From Pseudoalteromonas neustonica (lineage in GTDB: Bacteria; Pseudomonadota; Gammaproteobacteria; Enterobacterales; Alteromonadaceae): DNA of 64,000 nucleotides. Both the position numbers and the translations under genes were made by a program. Positions 44,644-52,413 of this stretch are shown piece after piece (the stretch's first letter is position 1; each line of letters starts with the position of its first letter). The stretch is taken from NCBI RefSeq assembly GCF_001653135.1, contig NZ_BDDS01000005.1, positions 186,001-250,000 on the forward strand. Direction: 5' to 3'. Under the pieces are notes generated by a model. It saw only the letters and a list, made by a program, of their open reading frames with translations, was not told where the DNA came from and did no database searches.

Positions 44644-45855
44644 TTACTTGGAAGCAACCGTAATTTTTTCTATTAAATCTTTTGATTTATAATCATCATT
44701 TATTGCAAAGTCTAACTGTACGAGCAAATCTTTAAAGCCTGAATCCGACGGCTTATATTCCCATTGTTTTAGCGCTTTTTTAGCTTCCTTATTGAATACA
44801 CCGTCAGGGCTAGCACTGACAACCGATACATTAAGTGTTTTTCCTGTTGGGCTAATATCGTATTTTAATACTACTGAGCCACTTATACTTTGTTCGACGG
44901 CTTGAGTGGGGTATTTTGGTTCAATACGGATAATTGGCGTGATTTTATCCACTTTTTTCATCCCATCAGGTTGTTTTGCAATAGCAAAGCTACTTAGCAT
45001 TCCCGCAGCAAAAATCAGGAGTGCGCCTTTGGCAATAATTGAGCTACTACCAGTGTGTTTGATTTGATTGAGTCGTTGTAACATCGTGTTTTTATCTCCA
45101 TAGTGTGAATATGCCATTAAGCCGGTGCGGGTATTTGCAGCACAGTTTACTAGCGCTTTACTGTATAAAATCCGTTGTTGGGTGGTTTTATTTTTGAGTA
45201 CCTTTTCATCGCATGAAAGCTCTTGTAAACGCCTAAAGCTGATGTAGCCAAGCCATGCTAATGGGTTAAACCAAAACACCAAGGTGGTTGTTAATAGCAG
45301 CATGTTGAATAAATTGTCGGCGCGTTTTATATGTACTTTTTCATGTTCTATGATCAGTGCTAATGACGCACTATCGACTTTTTGCATATAATCGGTTGGC
45401 ATCACTAATTGAGTACGAAATAGGCCAATCACCATGGGGGTACTGACGACCTCACTTTGTAGTAACTGTATATTAGGGTTGCTGATGGTCAGTTGTTCAT
45501 CATTAAGCTTGGTTAGTCTTAATTGCTTGATAAAGCGCTGATGCGTCACAATCGTAGCAATAAGCAATAACCCAAGCACTACGTTATACAATAGTGCCCA
45601 GCTAATACTGAAATGAGTGTTCAGTGCTTGATTTGGGGTGATCAGCATCGTGCTTATAATCGAGCTTTGTAATGGCTTTAAATGCGCGGGTAAATTAACG
45701 AGCAGCAGTGCAACGGGTAGTAATAACCATAACTTATACACAAAATTTGCACTGAGCCACTTAAGCGAATAGCGCTCTAAAATGAGTAAACTGAATATGA
45801 TTACACTGATTAATAATTGCTGTTCAATAAGCCAGTTAAAGGTAATTTCTAACAT
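44644..45855 (-). CDS. BlaR1-like M56 membrane peptidase with TonB C-terminal domain
   Basis: This protein (403 aa) has four N-terminal hydrophobic segments and an M56 peptidase domain with the metal motif H171-E172-K-V-H175 (EHEKVHIKRADN) and a downstream Glu (LQELSCDEKVL, about 212), as in BlaR1/MecR1. A further TM helix at about 273-292 is followed not by a penicillin-sensor but by a TonB C-terminal domain (about 310-395, with IEPKYPTQAVEQSISGSVV landmark). It lies 9 nt after the BlaI-like repressor gene, so the pair should act as BlaR1/BlaI: signal-triggered cleavage that releases the repressor. The periplasmic TonB-like domain as a sensor is unusual and its ligand is unknown. Confidence 0.86.
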   Translation of the reverse strand: MLEITFNWLIEQQLLISVIIFSLLILERYSLKWLSANFVYKLWLLLPVALLLVNLPAHLKPLQSSIISTMLITPNQALNTHFSISWALLYNVVLGLLLIATIVTHQRFIKQLRLTKLNDEQLTISNPNIQLLQSEVVSTPMVIGLFRTQLVMPTDYMQKVDSASLALIIEHEKVHIKRADNLFNMLLLTTTLVFWFNPLAWLGYISFRRLQELSCDEKVLKNKTTQQRILYSKALVNCAANTRTGLMAYSHYGDKNTMLQRLNQIKHTGSSSIIAKGALLIFAAGMLSSFAIAKQPDGMKKVDKITPIIRIEPKYPTQAVEQSISGSVVLKYDISPTGKTLNVSVVSASPDGVFNKEAKKALKQWEYKPSDSGFKDLLVQLDFAINDDYKSKDLIEKITVASK

Positions 45856-45864
45856 AGTAATCCC

Positions 45865-46239
45865 TTACTTTTGCTGTTTTTCCCACTCATCAATCACTTT
45901 TTTTAGCTCATTGATGTCTTGTTGAGAAAGTTGCTCGGATTTAGCAAAGCCGCTTACCAAAGGTGCAATACGGCCACTAAAAAAGCGTTCGATAAAGTTT
46001 TGGCTTTCTTTTAGTGTGTATTCAGCACGCTCCATACAAGGCGTGTAAATGTATTGGCGACCGTCTTTTTCAAAGCTCAGAGCGCCTTTTTTTACTAAGC
46101 GTCCGAGTAAAGTTTTAATGGTTTTTTCGTGCCATTGTTTTTCGTCACTTAAGCGTTCGATAATTTGGCTTGCTGTGGCAGGGTAGTTAACCCACAGGGC
46201 ATCAAGCACTTCAAATTCTGCTTTAGATAACTCAATCAT
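45865..46239 (-). CDS. BlaI/MecI/CopY-family transcriptional repressor
   Basis: The protein (124 aa) has the winged helix of the BlaI family: MIELSKAEFEVLDALW at the N-terminus, KTIKTLLGRLVKKG as recognition helix region, then a helical dimerisation part (about 75-120). The frame opens at TTG 46269, but the ATG at 46239 gives the normal family start, so I use it. Two TACA-NN-TGTA operators lie directly upstream, so it represses its own operon with the M56-TonB gene. Cleavage by the M56 partner would relieve repression, as for BlaI and MecI. The regulated target beyond itself is not seen in the window. Confidence 0.92.
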   Translation of the reverse strand: MIELSKAEFEVLDALWVNYPATASQIIERLSDEKQWHEKTIKTLLGRLVKKGALSFEKDGRQYIYTPCMERAEYTLKESQNFIERFFSGRIAPLVSGFAKSEQLSQQDINELKKVIDEWEKQQK

Positions 46240-46251
46240 TAATATATTGCC

Positions 46252-46290
46252 TACAAGTGTAATCTTCAATAACAGATTACACCTGTAATC
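46252..46290. promoter_or_regulatory. Two BlaI-type operators upstream of the repressor gene
   Basis: TACAAGTGTA (46252-46261) and TACACCTGTA (46278-46287) both match the TACA-NN-TGTA dyad recognised by BlaI/MecI/CopY repressors, with centres 26 bp apart. The second is the core of the longer palindrome GATTACACCTGTAATC (46275-46290). They lie 12-50 nt upstream of the blaI-like ATG on the minus strand. Confidence 0.72.
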
Positions 46291-46320
46291 ATAATTTGCA
46301 ACTAGTTTATGAAAAATAAA

Positions 46321-47013
46321 TTAATTTTTTAAAATGTTAGATTTGTCTATTTTAAGGTGGGTGTTTTCAGTTAAGTTGAGAGTCGCTAAATTAAGGTCGG
46401 CAATTTGCTCACGGTATAAATCAACAACTTTATAGCCACAATAATGCGCCATTTTACGTATTTGTCGGTTAAGGCCTTGTTTTAAAATAATGCTAAATTG
46501 GTGCTCAGCTATTTTTTCAACTGTGCAAGGCAAGGTGATGTGCTTATCAACAGGCACCCCTTTTGCCATTGTTTGGCAAAATTTATCATCAAGTGGTTTA
46601 TCAACAGTCACTAAATAACGCTTTGGCTGGTGGAAGTCAGGATGGATCAGTTGATTACAAAACTCGCCATCGTTAGTGAGTATTAGGAGGCCTCGGGAAT
46701 CTTTATCAAGTCTGCCAATGGGGTAAACACGCGTACCACTAGGTAAATGGTGAATGAGGCTACTTGCATCATTTGGATTGAGTTTACAATCAATGCCAAC
46801 GGGTTTGTTATAAGCAAAATAGGTTAACGCAGCACGCCCTTGAATTCGTTTGCCATCGATACGTATATTGTCGTTATCATCAACATGGTCAATATGGTTT
46901 GCTGGGCGGTTATTAACACTTACTATGCCTTCGTCAATTAAGCGAGAGGCTTGTTTGCGAGAGCAAACACCCGCATGAGCGATATATTTAGCAAGGCGAG
47001 TTTGTTCAGTCAT
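46321..47013 (-). CDS. rluF: 23S rRNA pseudouridine synthase, RluF/RluE-type
   Basis: The enzyme (230 aa) isomerises a uridine in 23S rRNA. It has an N-terminal S4 RNA-binding domain (about 5-60, LAKYIAHAGVCSRKQASRLIDEG) and the RluB/E/F catalytic domain with GRLDKDSRGLL, whose Asp attacks the base, and GLNRQIRKM later on. YLVTVDKP and FSIILKQGLNRQIRKM favour RluF over RluB. It is shorter than E. coli RluF (290 aa) because the basic C-terminal tail is missing. It starts after a BlaI-like gene on the same strand but is separated by 80 nt of operator sequence. Confidence 0.86.
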   Translation of the reverse strand: MTEQTRLAKYIAHAGVCSRKQASRLIDEGIVSVNNRPANHIDHVDDNDNIRIDGKRIQGRAALTYFAYNKPVGIDCKLNPNDASSLIHHLPSGTRVYPIGRLDKDSRGLLILTNDGEFCNQLIHPDFHQPKRYLVTVDKPLDDKFCQTMAKGVPVDKHITLPCTVEKIAEHQFSIILKQGLNRQIRKMAHYCGYKVVDLYREQIADLNLATLNLTENTHLKIDKSNILKN

Positions 47014-47098
47014 TAATTAATTCATTTGGTTTTAAGTTGATCAAAGTATATCAAACCTGCGTACAGATAATTTAACCTAATACTAAAAAGGTCAGATC

Positions 47099-47404
47099 AT
47101 GGCTATTAAATTATCAGAACTTAAAGATCATCAACCGTTACAAAAAGTCATTGTTCATTCATTGGAAATGGCGTTATACCAAGTATCAGTAATGATTAAT
47201 AACGTTGAATATTATGTCACTGACGAAAAAGGTGAATTTATTCGAGGGCTGAGTCCATTGCATATTCAAAAGCGCCTTGATCATTTGAGCTACGCACAAA
47301 TGGTGTTACGCCATACCAGTGCATACGATGAAATGTGTGGTCAAAGCGAAAAAACAGCGAGCAATATGTTAGAAGTTCCTTATGGTAAAAATCATTTATA
47401 CTAA
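47099..47404 (+). CDS. DUF6482 family protein
   Basis: This cytoplasmic protein of unknown function (101 aa) has the motif HSLEMALYQVSVMINNVEYYV followed by GLSPLHIQKRL, typical of DUF6482, a small family in gammaproteobacteria. The C-terminal part HTSAYDEMCGQ is also conserved in the family. No signal peptide or membrane helix is seen. It is a single gene, and an inverted-repeat element starts about 44 nt after its stop codon. Confidence 0.8.
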   Translation: MAIKLSELKDHQPLQKVIVHSLEMALYQVSVMINNVEYYVTDEKGEFIRGLSPLHIQKRLDHLSYAQMVLRHTSAYDEMCGQSEKTASNMLEVPYGKNHLY

Positions 47405-47447
47405 ATTTGTTAGTAGCGCGAGACTATTCAATGTAGAACGCGCTATT

Positions 47448-47691
47448 AGGACGTGTTGACCTTTCGTGATTAATTTTGCAGCAGTATAAAGCCAGACATG
47501 CGCTGCCCAAAGGGTTCTTCCTAGGGGCGATTAACTCTTTGTTACTCGATTTTTACTTATTCTCACATGGATGTGAGCCAGTAGAATAACGCAGGAGCAG
47601 TTATCGATCCCGCTAGGTTACAAACCTCGCGCCGCGATTAAATCGCCCCTAGATTGAACAAATTTCAATCCACAAAGTTCAACTCGCACTA
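47448..47691. mobile_element. Full copy (A) of a small inverted-repeat element (MITE-like), about 244 nt
   Basis: The left end AGGACGTGTTGACCTTT and the right end (read on the minus strand) AGTGCGAGTTGAACTTT are imperfect terminal inverted repeats that continue with GATT. Inside, CTAGGGGCGATT at 47521-47532 and AATCGCCCCTAG at 47641-47652 form a 12-bp subterminal inverted repeat, so the whole element can fold into one long hairpin. It contains no ORF and no transposase. It fills the 294-nt space between two convergent genes. Related pieces are at 7885-7982 and 44545-44590. Confidence 0.72.
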
Positions 47692-47698
47692 GGGTATT

Positions 47699-48058
47699 TT
47701 AGGCTATTTCTGATAGCGGCTGCTGTTCAAAAGTGAGACCTAAAAACGGTGTTGCCTCTGGTGCCAACATAAAAGTACGAATGTTCATATGGTCGTTGTT
47801 ATCAGGATTTTTCAGAACGTCATCACGGTAAAATGCGCCAAAGCAATCTAAGGTGTTTTGTTTCGTTAGCTGATTGAGTTTGGCAAAAGCAAAAATTTTA
47901 CATGAACCATTGTTTTCAGTTGCAGTGCTTTTCAGCCCATGATTATTAAATGCGCTAGGTGTAAATGTGTAATTTGCTTCGATCACGGCCATTGTATCTG
48001 CAAAAGCGATATTCTGTGGTTCGTCCGCTAGGCGACTTAAAAAGTCATTGAGTGTCAT
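47699..48058 (-). CDS. HopJ type III effector family protein
   Basis: The protein (119 aa) has the HopJ pattern: DFLSRLADEPQNIAFADTMAVIEANYTFTPSAF (landmark FTPSAF), then NGSCKIFAFAKLN, CFGAFYRDDVL and a C-terminal NIRTFM. HopJ-like proteins are widespread in free-living marine bacteria without type III secretion, so the family name is historical, and no effector role should be inferred. It stands 12 nt upstream of no gene on this strand but follows the retropepsin gene closely, so the two may be co-transcribed. Confidence 0.88.
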   Translation of the reverse strand: MTLNDFLSRLADEPQNIAFADTMAVIEANYTFTPSAFNNHGLKSTATENNGSCKIFAFAKLNQLTKQNTLDCFGAFYRDDVLKNPDNNDHMNIRTFMLAPEATPFLGLTFEQQPLSEIA

Positions 48059-48070
48059 AGTTATCCTTAA

Positions 48071-49192
48071 TTATTTAGCTAGCTCTAGCTGATTAGTTTG
48101 TTGGTTTATATTAAATTTAAACAATTGTAAAAAGTTCATACCAAGCAATCCATAGTCACTATGACTATCAATTACTAATACTTCAAAGTTCTCAATATAT
48201 TGTTTGCCAATTAAAATGGAATCTACCTGGTAGCGCTGCGCAATTGCTTGGCCGTTGGCAGTATTAACTCTTATGCTATCAATATAGTCTGGTATTGGTC
48301 GTAATGCTTGAAATACTGTATTGGGTATCACCGTATAGCTCGCGCCGGTGTCTATCATTAGCTCGGTATTGAATGAGCTATTGATTTGCATGTTTAATAA
48401 ATAGTGCGCGCCGTATGATTTGAGTGAGATTAAATCTACACCACTTTGTGCATGTGTTATCTGCATTTGTAGTTCATCAACTTGTTTTTGTAGCGGGTGT
48501 TCCACTGCAAAGCGCTCTAAAGTTGATTGTGAGCTGGTTATATCATCGAGTTGATAATACGCATTTGCCAATGCGAGTAAGTAATGAGGATTGTCGTTAT
48601 CATAATCAAGCCACACAGAAGTTTGAGAAACGATTTTTTGCCAAGCATGTTGTTTGCTCAACGTATTTATTTGTGCGAAGGTCAATTGCTGTAAGCGTTG
48701 TAAAATAACAGCTTGCTCACTCTCATTTGCGAATGAATTTAAAGAAAAAAACGCGACAATCGCTTGATGAATTTGCTGATTTTTAACTAAGTGCTCAGCA
48801 TTAAGACGTAGCATTTTTATATCATAAGGGTACTTGTTTAAAAACGCTTGTAAAAAAGTATCTGCAACGGTGAGCTCATTATTTTTAAGCCAATTATCGA
48901 GCGTATCGAGCCAGTGAAAATAAAGGCGCTCAGCGTGTAAAGGGTGTATTTTTTTTAGTTTTTGGTAGCTTGTAACCGCCTGAGAAAAACGCTGTTGCTG
49001 AAAATCAGCTGTGGCTTGTTCATATAGCGGATTGGTTTTGCTTTTATCATTTATCAAGGTGTTTTCGTGTGTTATTAACGTCGGCTTTGATGCTAATTGC
49101 ACCTGCTCTTTTGGCCATAAAAAATAGCCATTTAAAGCGACTGAGGCCAATAATAACAGTGTGATGACTTTGACGTATAGCGTGCTTTGCAT
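48071..49192 (-). CDS. TPR-containing retropepsin-like aspartic protease
   Basis: The protein (373 aa) has an N-terminal membrane anchor (about 8-25), TPR-like helices (about 55-245), and a retropepsin-like aspartyl protease domain (about 260-373) with the active site D281-T-G-A-S (MIDTGASYTVIP) and the second family motif GLLGMNFLQLF. The upstream frame runs back to 49252 and would overlap yigB, so I use the internal ATG 49192. It is co-oriented with yigB (7 nt gap) and the HopJ gene (12 nt gap), in one likely transcript. As in other retropepsin-like bacterial proteins, dimerisation is needed for catalysis; the substrate is unknown. Confidence 0.84.
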   Translation of the reverse strand: MQSTLYVKVITLLLLASVALNGYFLWPKEQVQLASKPTLITHENTLINDKSKTNPLYEQATADFQQQRFSQAVTSYQKLKKIHPLHAERLYFHWLDTLDNWLKNNELTVADTFLQAFLNKYPYDIKMLRLNAEHLVKNQQIHQAIVAFFSLNSFANESEQAVILQRLQQLTFAQINTLSKQHAWQKIVSQTSVWLDYDNDNPHYLLALANAYYQLDDITSSQSTLERFAVEHPLQKQVDELQMQITHAQSGVDLISLKSYGAHYLLNMQINSSFNTELMIDTGASYTVIPNTVFQALRPIPDYIDSIRVNTANGQAIAQRYQVDSILIGKQYIENFEVLVIDSHSDYGLLGMNFLQLFKFNINQQTNQLELAK

Positions 49193-49199
49193 CCTGTTT

Positions 49200-49922
49200 T
49201 TATTGCCCTGATGCAGAATTAAGTAATTGCTTGAGAGCAAACACATTCGCAATTTCTATGTCAGGTAACCCCTTGTAAGCATAATTAATATGCTGATCGT
49301 TTAACCACACAGATTGGCAACCTGCATTATGAGCGCCGTGTACGTCAGAATCTAAGCTATCACCAATATGTAAAATTTGCTGTGGAGCGACATTTAAATA
49401 CGCGCAAGCTTGCTCAAACATGGTTGGGTGTGGTTTGGCTTTTCCATGCATGCCAGCTTGTAATACGAGTTCAAACACTCCCTTTAAGTTAAACTGTTCA
49501 ACATCAGCATTGCCATTTGTAATAGCAATTAAGCGATATTGCTTAGCTAGTTGGGAGAGTAATTCGAGTACCTGTTCACTGACGACAATATTGCTGCGCG
49601 CGTCAGTAAATGCTGTGTAGGCATTATTTACATGATATTCGAGTTCAGCATCTTGATAACCAATTTTACTTAACCCTAGCATAAGCGTGTGTTTACGCCA
49701 TAGGGTTACATTATCAATTAAAGCGGGATTTGATTGAGCTGCTTGGTCACGGCATTGTTGCCAATAATGTCTACCTTGTGCTTGCCACTGAGTGAGTGAG
49801 TTTAAATAGTCAAACTGCGCCTGTACGGCGGCTTTAATGATGGGGCGATTGTTATACAAGGTATCGTCTAAGTCAAAACTAAGCACGGAAAAAGGGGAAA
49901 TAGCACGATTAAAGCGGATCAT
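49200..49922 (-). CDS. yigB: HAD-family phosphatase YigB-like
   Basis: The enzyme (240 aa) is a HAD-superfamily phosphatase with motif I FDLDDTLYNNRP, motif II ITNGN and motif III KPHPTMFEQA, and the final GDSLDSDVHGA. In E. coli YigB dephosphorylates the riboflavin precursor 5-amino-6-(5-phospho-D-ribitylamino)uracil and FMN. It sits downstream of xerC, as in E. coli, where yigB follows xerC. It is the fifth gene of the lptM-lysA-dapF-DUF484-xerC-yigB run. The order and motif set make the assignment firm. Confidence 0.9.
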   Translation of the reverse strand: MIRFNRAISPFSVLSFDLDDTLYNNRPIIKAAVQAQFDYLNSLTQWQAQGRHYWQQCRDQAAQSNPALIDNVTLWRKHTLMLGLSKIGYQDAELEYHVNNAYTAFTDARSNIVVSEQVLELLSQLAKQYRLIAITNGNADVEQFNLKGVFELVLQAGMHGKAKPHPTMFEQACAYLNVAPQQILHIGDSLDSDVHGAHNAGCQSVWLNDQHINYAYKGLPDIEIANVFALKQLLNSASGQ

Positions 49923-49931
49923 AAAAGCTCC

Positions 49932-50897
49932 TTATTCTGGGTCTGTGCGCTTTTTGGCGCGAGGGTGCGTGTTATCGTACACTTTTGCTAAATGCTGAAA
50001 ATCTAAATGAGTGTAAACTTGTGTTGCGGATAAGCTGCTATGCCCTAATAACTCTTGCACAGCGCGTAAGTCACCAGAAGATTCTAAAATATGAGATGCA
50101 AAAGAGTGGCGTAATTTATGCGGGTGGACTTGGCTACTTATGCCTTGCTTTATTCCCCATTCTTGCATGCGTGACCTAACGTGACGTGCTGATATTCGGC
50201 ATTTTTTACTGCTAACAAATACCGCAATTTCGTCAGGATGAGCAAATTGAGGGCGTATTTTTAGCCATTTATTTAATGATTCTAATGCTTTACCGCCTAC
50301 GGGTAATAAGCGTTCTTTACTGCCTTTACCCCGTACTAAAATTTCTTTGGCGCTGCGGTTTATATCTTGTAGGTTAGCACCAACTAACTCACTTATACGT
50401 AGGCCAGAAGAATACATTAATTCCATTATCGCTTGATCACGAATCGCAAGAGGGTCGTCATCTTGAATATCAAGTAACCGTGCCATTTGGTCTACATCAA
50501 GATTTTTAGGTAATGGCTTGGCAAATTTAGGGCCTTTAATTGCCTCTGCAGGGTTATGATAATGTGTTTGTTGGGCGATATTTTTAGCTTTTAAAAATTT
50601 ATATAAACTACGAATGCAGCTGAGCTTTAAACTAATTGTACGCCCGCTCAGTTGCTTGCTTCTGAGCTGCATACTGTAGCGGCGAATATGTTCACCTTGT
50701 ACGCTTGACCAATCATCGCATAGCTTACTGAAATACAACGCAGCAAAGTTCAGTTGCGTTGTGTATTGGGTGATCGTATGTGGAGAGTATTGCCTTTCAA
50801 AACGCAGATAATCACTAAATGATTGAATAGGTGTGCGCCACTGGTCGCTTAATTGCTCATGCAATTCATCAACACTTGGCGGCTGCGGCTCGATCAT
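49932..50897 (-). CDS. xerC: Tyrosine recombinase XerC
   Basis: The recombinase (321 aa) resolves chromosome dimers at dif with XerD and FtsK. The N-terminal core-binding SAM-like domain (about 20-105) is followed by the catalytic domain, with active-site Arg in SGLRISELVG, Lys in GKGSKERLL, HKLRHSFASHIL (His-x2-Arg-His), LLGHSSLSATQVYTH (His and the nucleophilic Tyr). It overlaps the DUF484 gene upstream by 4 nt and is followed by yigB. No truncation is seen. The assignment to XerC rather than XerD rests on its place beside dapF and DUF484, which is the conserved locus. Confidence 0.95.
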   Translation of the reverse strand: MIEPQPPSVDELHEQLSDQWRTPIQSFSDYLRFERQYSPHTITQYTTQLNFAALYFSKLCDDWSSVQGEHIRRYSMQLRSKQLSGRTISLKLSCIRSLYKFLKAKNIAQQTHYHNPAEAIKGPKFAKPLPKNLDVDQMARLLDIQDDDPLAIRDQAIMELMYSSGLRISELVGANLQDINRSAKEILVRGKGSKERLLPVGGKALESLNKWLKIRPQFAHPDEIAVFVSSKKCRISARHVRSRMQEWGIKQGISSQVHPHKLRHSFASHILESSGDLRAVQELLGHSSLSATQVYTHLDFQHLAKVYDNTHPRAKKRTDPE

Positions 50898-51523
50898 GCC
50901 AGCTCAAGTTCCAGTAATCTCAATTGTAATGAGCGTACAAATTCAAGCACAAACAGGCTGTCTTTGGCGGGTTCAAAGTGGTTTGCATCATCACTGCCAA
51001 ATGCCAAAATAGCCACTGGGTGTTTACTATTGCCAATTAAGTAAAGCGCAGTTGATTGTGTTTGTGGGCGGAACAGTAAATCGCGTTCTTGCTGGCTTAC
51101 ACGGCCAAGGTACGTACCATCGTTCATTAAGCGATGTGTAATTAAATCATCAAACTTAGTGTCATACTTAAGTAAATGGCATTCACTAATAGCCGCATTG
51201 GTACAAATAATATTACGTAAGTTTACTGCTAGCGTTTTAAAGTCATAATTAGTCCACAGTTGGCGGTGGCACTCACTAAATAAACTATAAATTTGCTCGT
51301 TTTCTTTTGCGTGTTCAATAAGTTCATCAATTTTGTGTTTTAACATTGCATTATGTTCACGCAATTGACGCTGCTGAATATGCACTAAAGAGGTGGCGCC
51401 TTGAGCATGCTGTTGCAATTCAAGTTGCGTTAACAGTGCTGGGTTTTGCAGTAAAAAATCAGGGTTTTCTAGCAAAAACTCACTAACTTGTTCATTTGTT
51501 AGTTTACTGGGAATGTTACTCAT
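50894..51523 (-). CDS. DUF484 family protein
   Basis: This cytoplasmic protein (209 aa) is the DUF484 (YigA) protein found between dapF and xerC in many gammaproteobacteria. It has the conserved N-terminal helix pair [22 protein letters not shown] and GAF-like fold afterwards, ending in [18 protein letters not shown]. It overlaps dapF (4 nt) upstream and xerC (4 nt) downstream, so translation is coupled. Function is not known. Confidence 0.88.
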   Translation of the reverse strand: MSNIPSKLTNEQVSEFLLENPDFLLQNPALLTQLELQQHAQGATSLVHIQQRQLREHNAMLKHKIDELIEHAKENEQIYSLFSECHRQLWTNYDFKTLAVNLRNIICTNAAISECHLLKYDTKFDDLITHRLMNDGTYLGRVSQQERDLLFRPQTQSTALYLIGNSKHPVAILAFGSDDANHFEPAKDSLFVLEFVRSLQLRLLELELA

Positions 51524-52350
51524 AAGGCAACTTGACCATCAAATACATGCTCCGCAGGGCCTGTCATACGCACTGGGTGACCTTCACCTTGCCAGCGAAT
51601 TTGTAAACTTCCGCCTGGTAAGTCAACTTGCACTGTGGTGGCTAGCTTATTTTGAATTTGGCCAATGACCATCGCAGCACATGCGCCTGTACCACAGGCT
51701 AGTGTTTCGTTTACGCCGCGCTCCCACACTCTTAATTTAATGTGCTCTTCGTTTATTACTTGCATAAAACCTACATTTACGCGCTGCGGAAAGCGCTCGT
51801 GATTCTCAAGCAATGGTCCTAACGTGCTGACATCGGCTGTTACTATGTCGTCAACTTCTAATACGCAGTGAGGGTTGCCCATTGAGACCGCACCGCTAAA
51901 AACAGTGTGTTCTTGTGCACGAATAATATATGTCAGTTCACGTTTAGTGGCTTTAAGCGGGATTTTGCTTGGCTCAAAATTAGGGTGCCCCATATTAACG
52001 GTCACTTGGCCGTCTTTTTCGATATACAGGGTGAGGTTACCTGATTTTGTAGACACAGTAATTTTGTGTTTGTTGGTCAGGCCTTTCATCCGCACAAAGC
52101 GGGCGAAACAGCGGGCACCATTGCCACATTGCTCGACTTCATTGCCATCAGCATTAAAAATACGATAGTGAAAATCAAGATCGGGAGAATAGGGCGCTTC
52201 AACCATTAACAATTGGTCAAAGCCAATGCCGAAATGGCGATCGGCCAGTTTTTTTATTTGATCTCGTGACAAGAAAACGTTTTGTGTAATGTTATCAATT
52301 ACAACAAAATCGTTGCCTAGGCCGTGCATTTTGGAAAAATTAACTAACAT
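51520..52350 (-). CDS. dapF: Diaminopimelate epimerase
   Basis: The enzyme (276 aa) converts LL- to meso-diaminopimelate for peptidoglycan and lysine. It uses two cysteines: C75 in [11 protein letters not shown] and C219 in [12 protein letters not shown], both conserved motifs. Length and start ([17 protein letters not shown]) are normal. It follows lysA (63 nt gap), both lysine-pathway genes, and is coupled by overlap to DUF484 and xerC. This is the standard gene order. Confidence 0.97.
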   Translation of the reverse strand: MLVNFSKMHGLGNDFVVIDNITQNVFLSRDQIKKLADRHFGIGFDQLLMVEAPYSPDLDFHYRIFNADGNEVEQCGNGARCFARFVRMKGLTNKHKITVSTKSGNLTLYIEKDGQVTVNMGHPNFEPSKIPLKATKRELTYIIRAQEHTVFSGAVSMGNPHCVLEVDDIVTADVSTLGPLLENHERFPQRVNVGFMQVINEEHIKLRVWERGVNETLACGTGACAAMVIGQIQNKLATTVQVDLPGGSLQIRWQGEGHPVRMTGPAEHVFDGQVAL

Positions 52351-52413
52351 AGCGCTCTAATTCGGATTTGCTCTGCGCTAATCATGCCACAGAGCAGCCG
52401 TGTTACAAAAAGT

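Noticed and set aside
47699..48058. HopJ gene taken as evidence of type III secretion or pathogenicity
   Set aside because: The family is common in free-living marine bacteria, and no secretion genes are present in the window.
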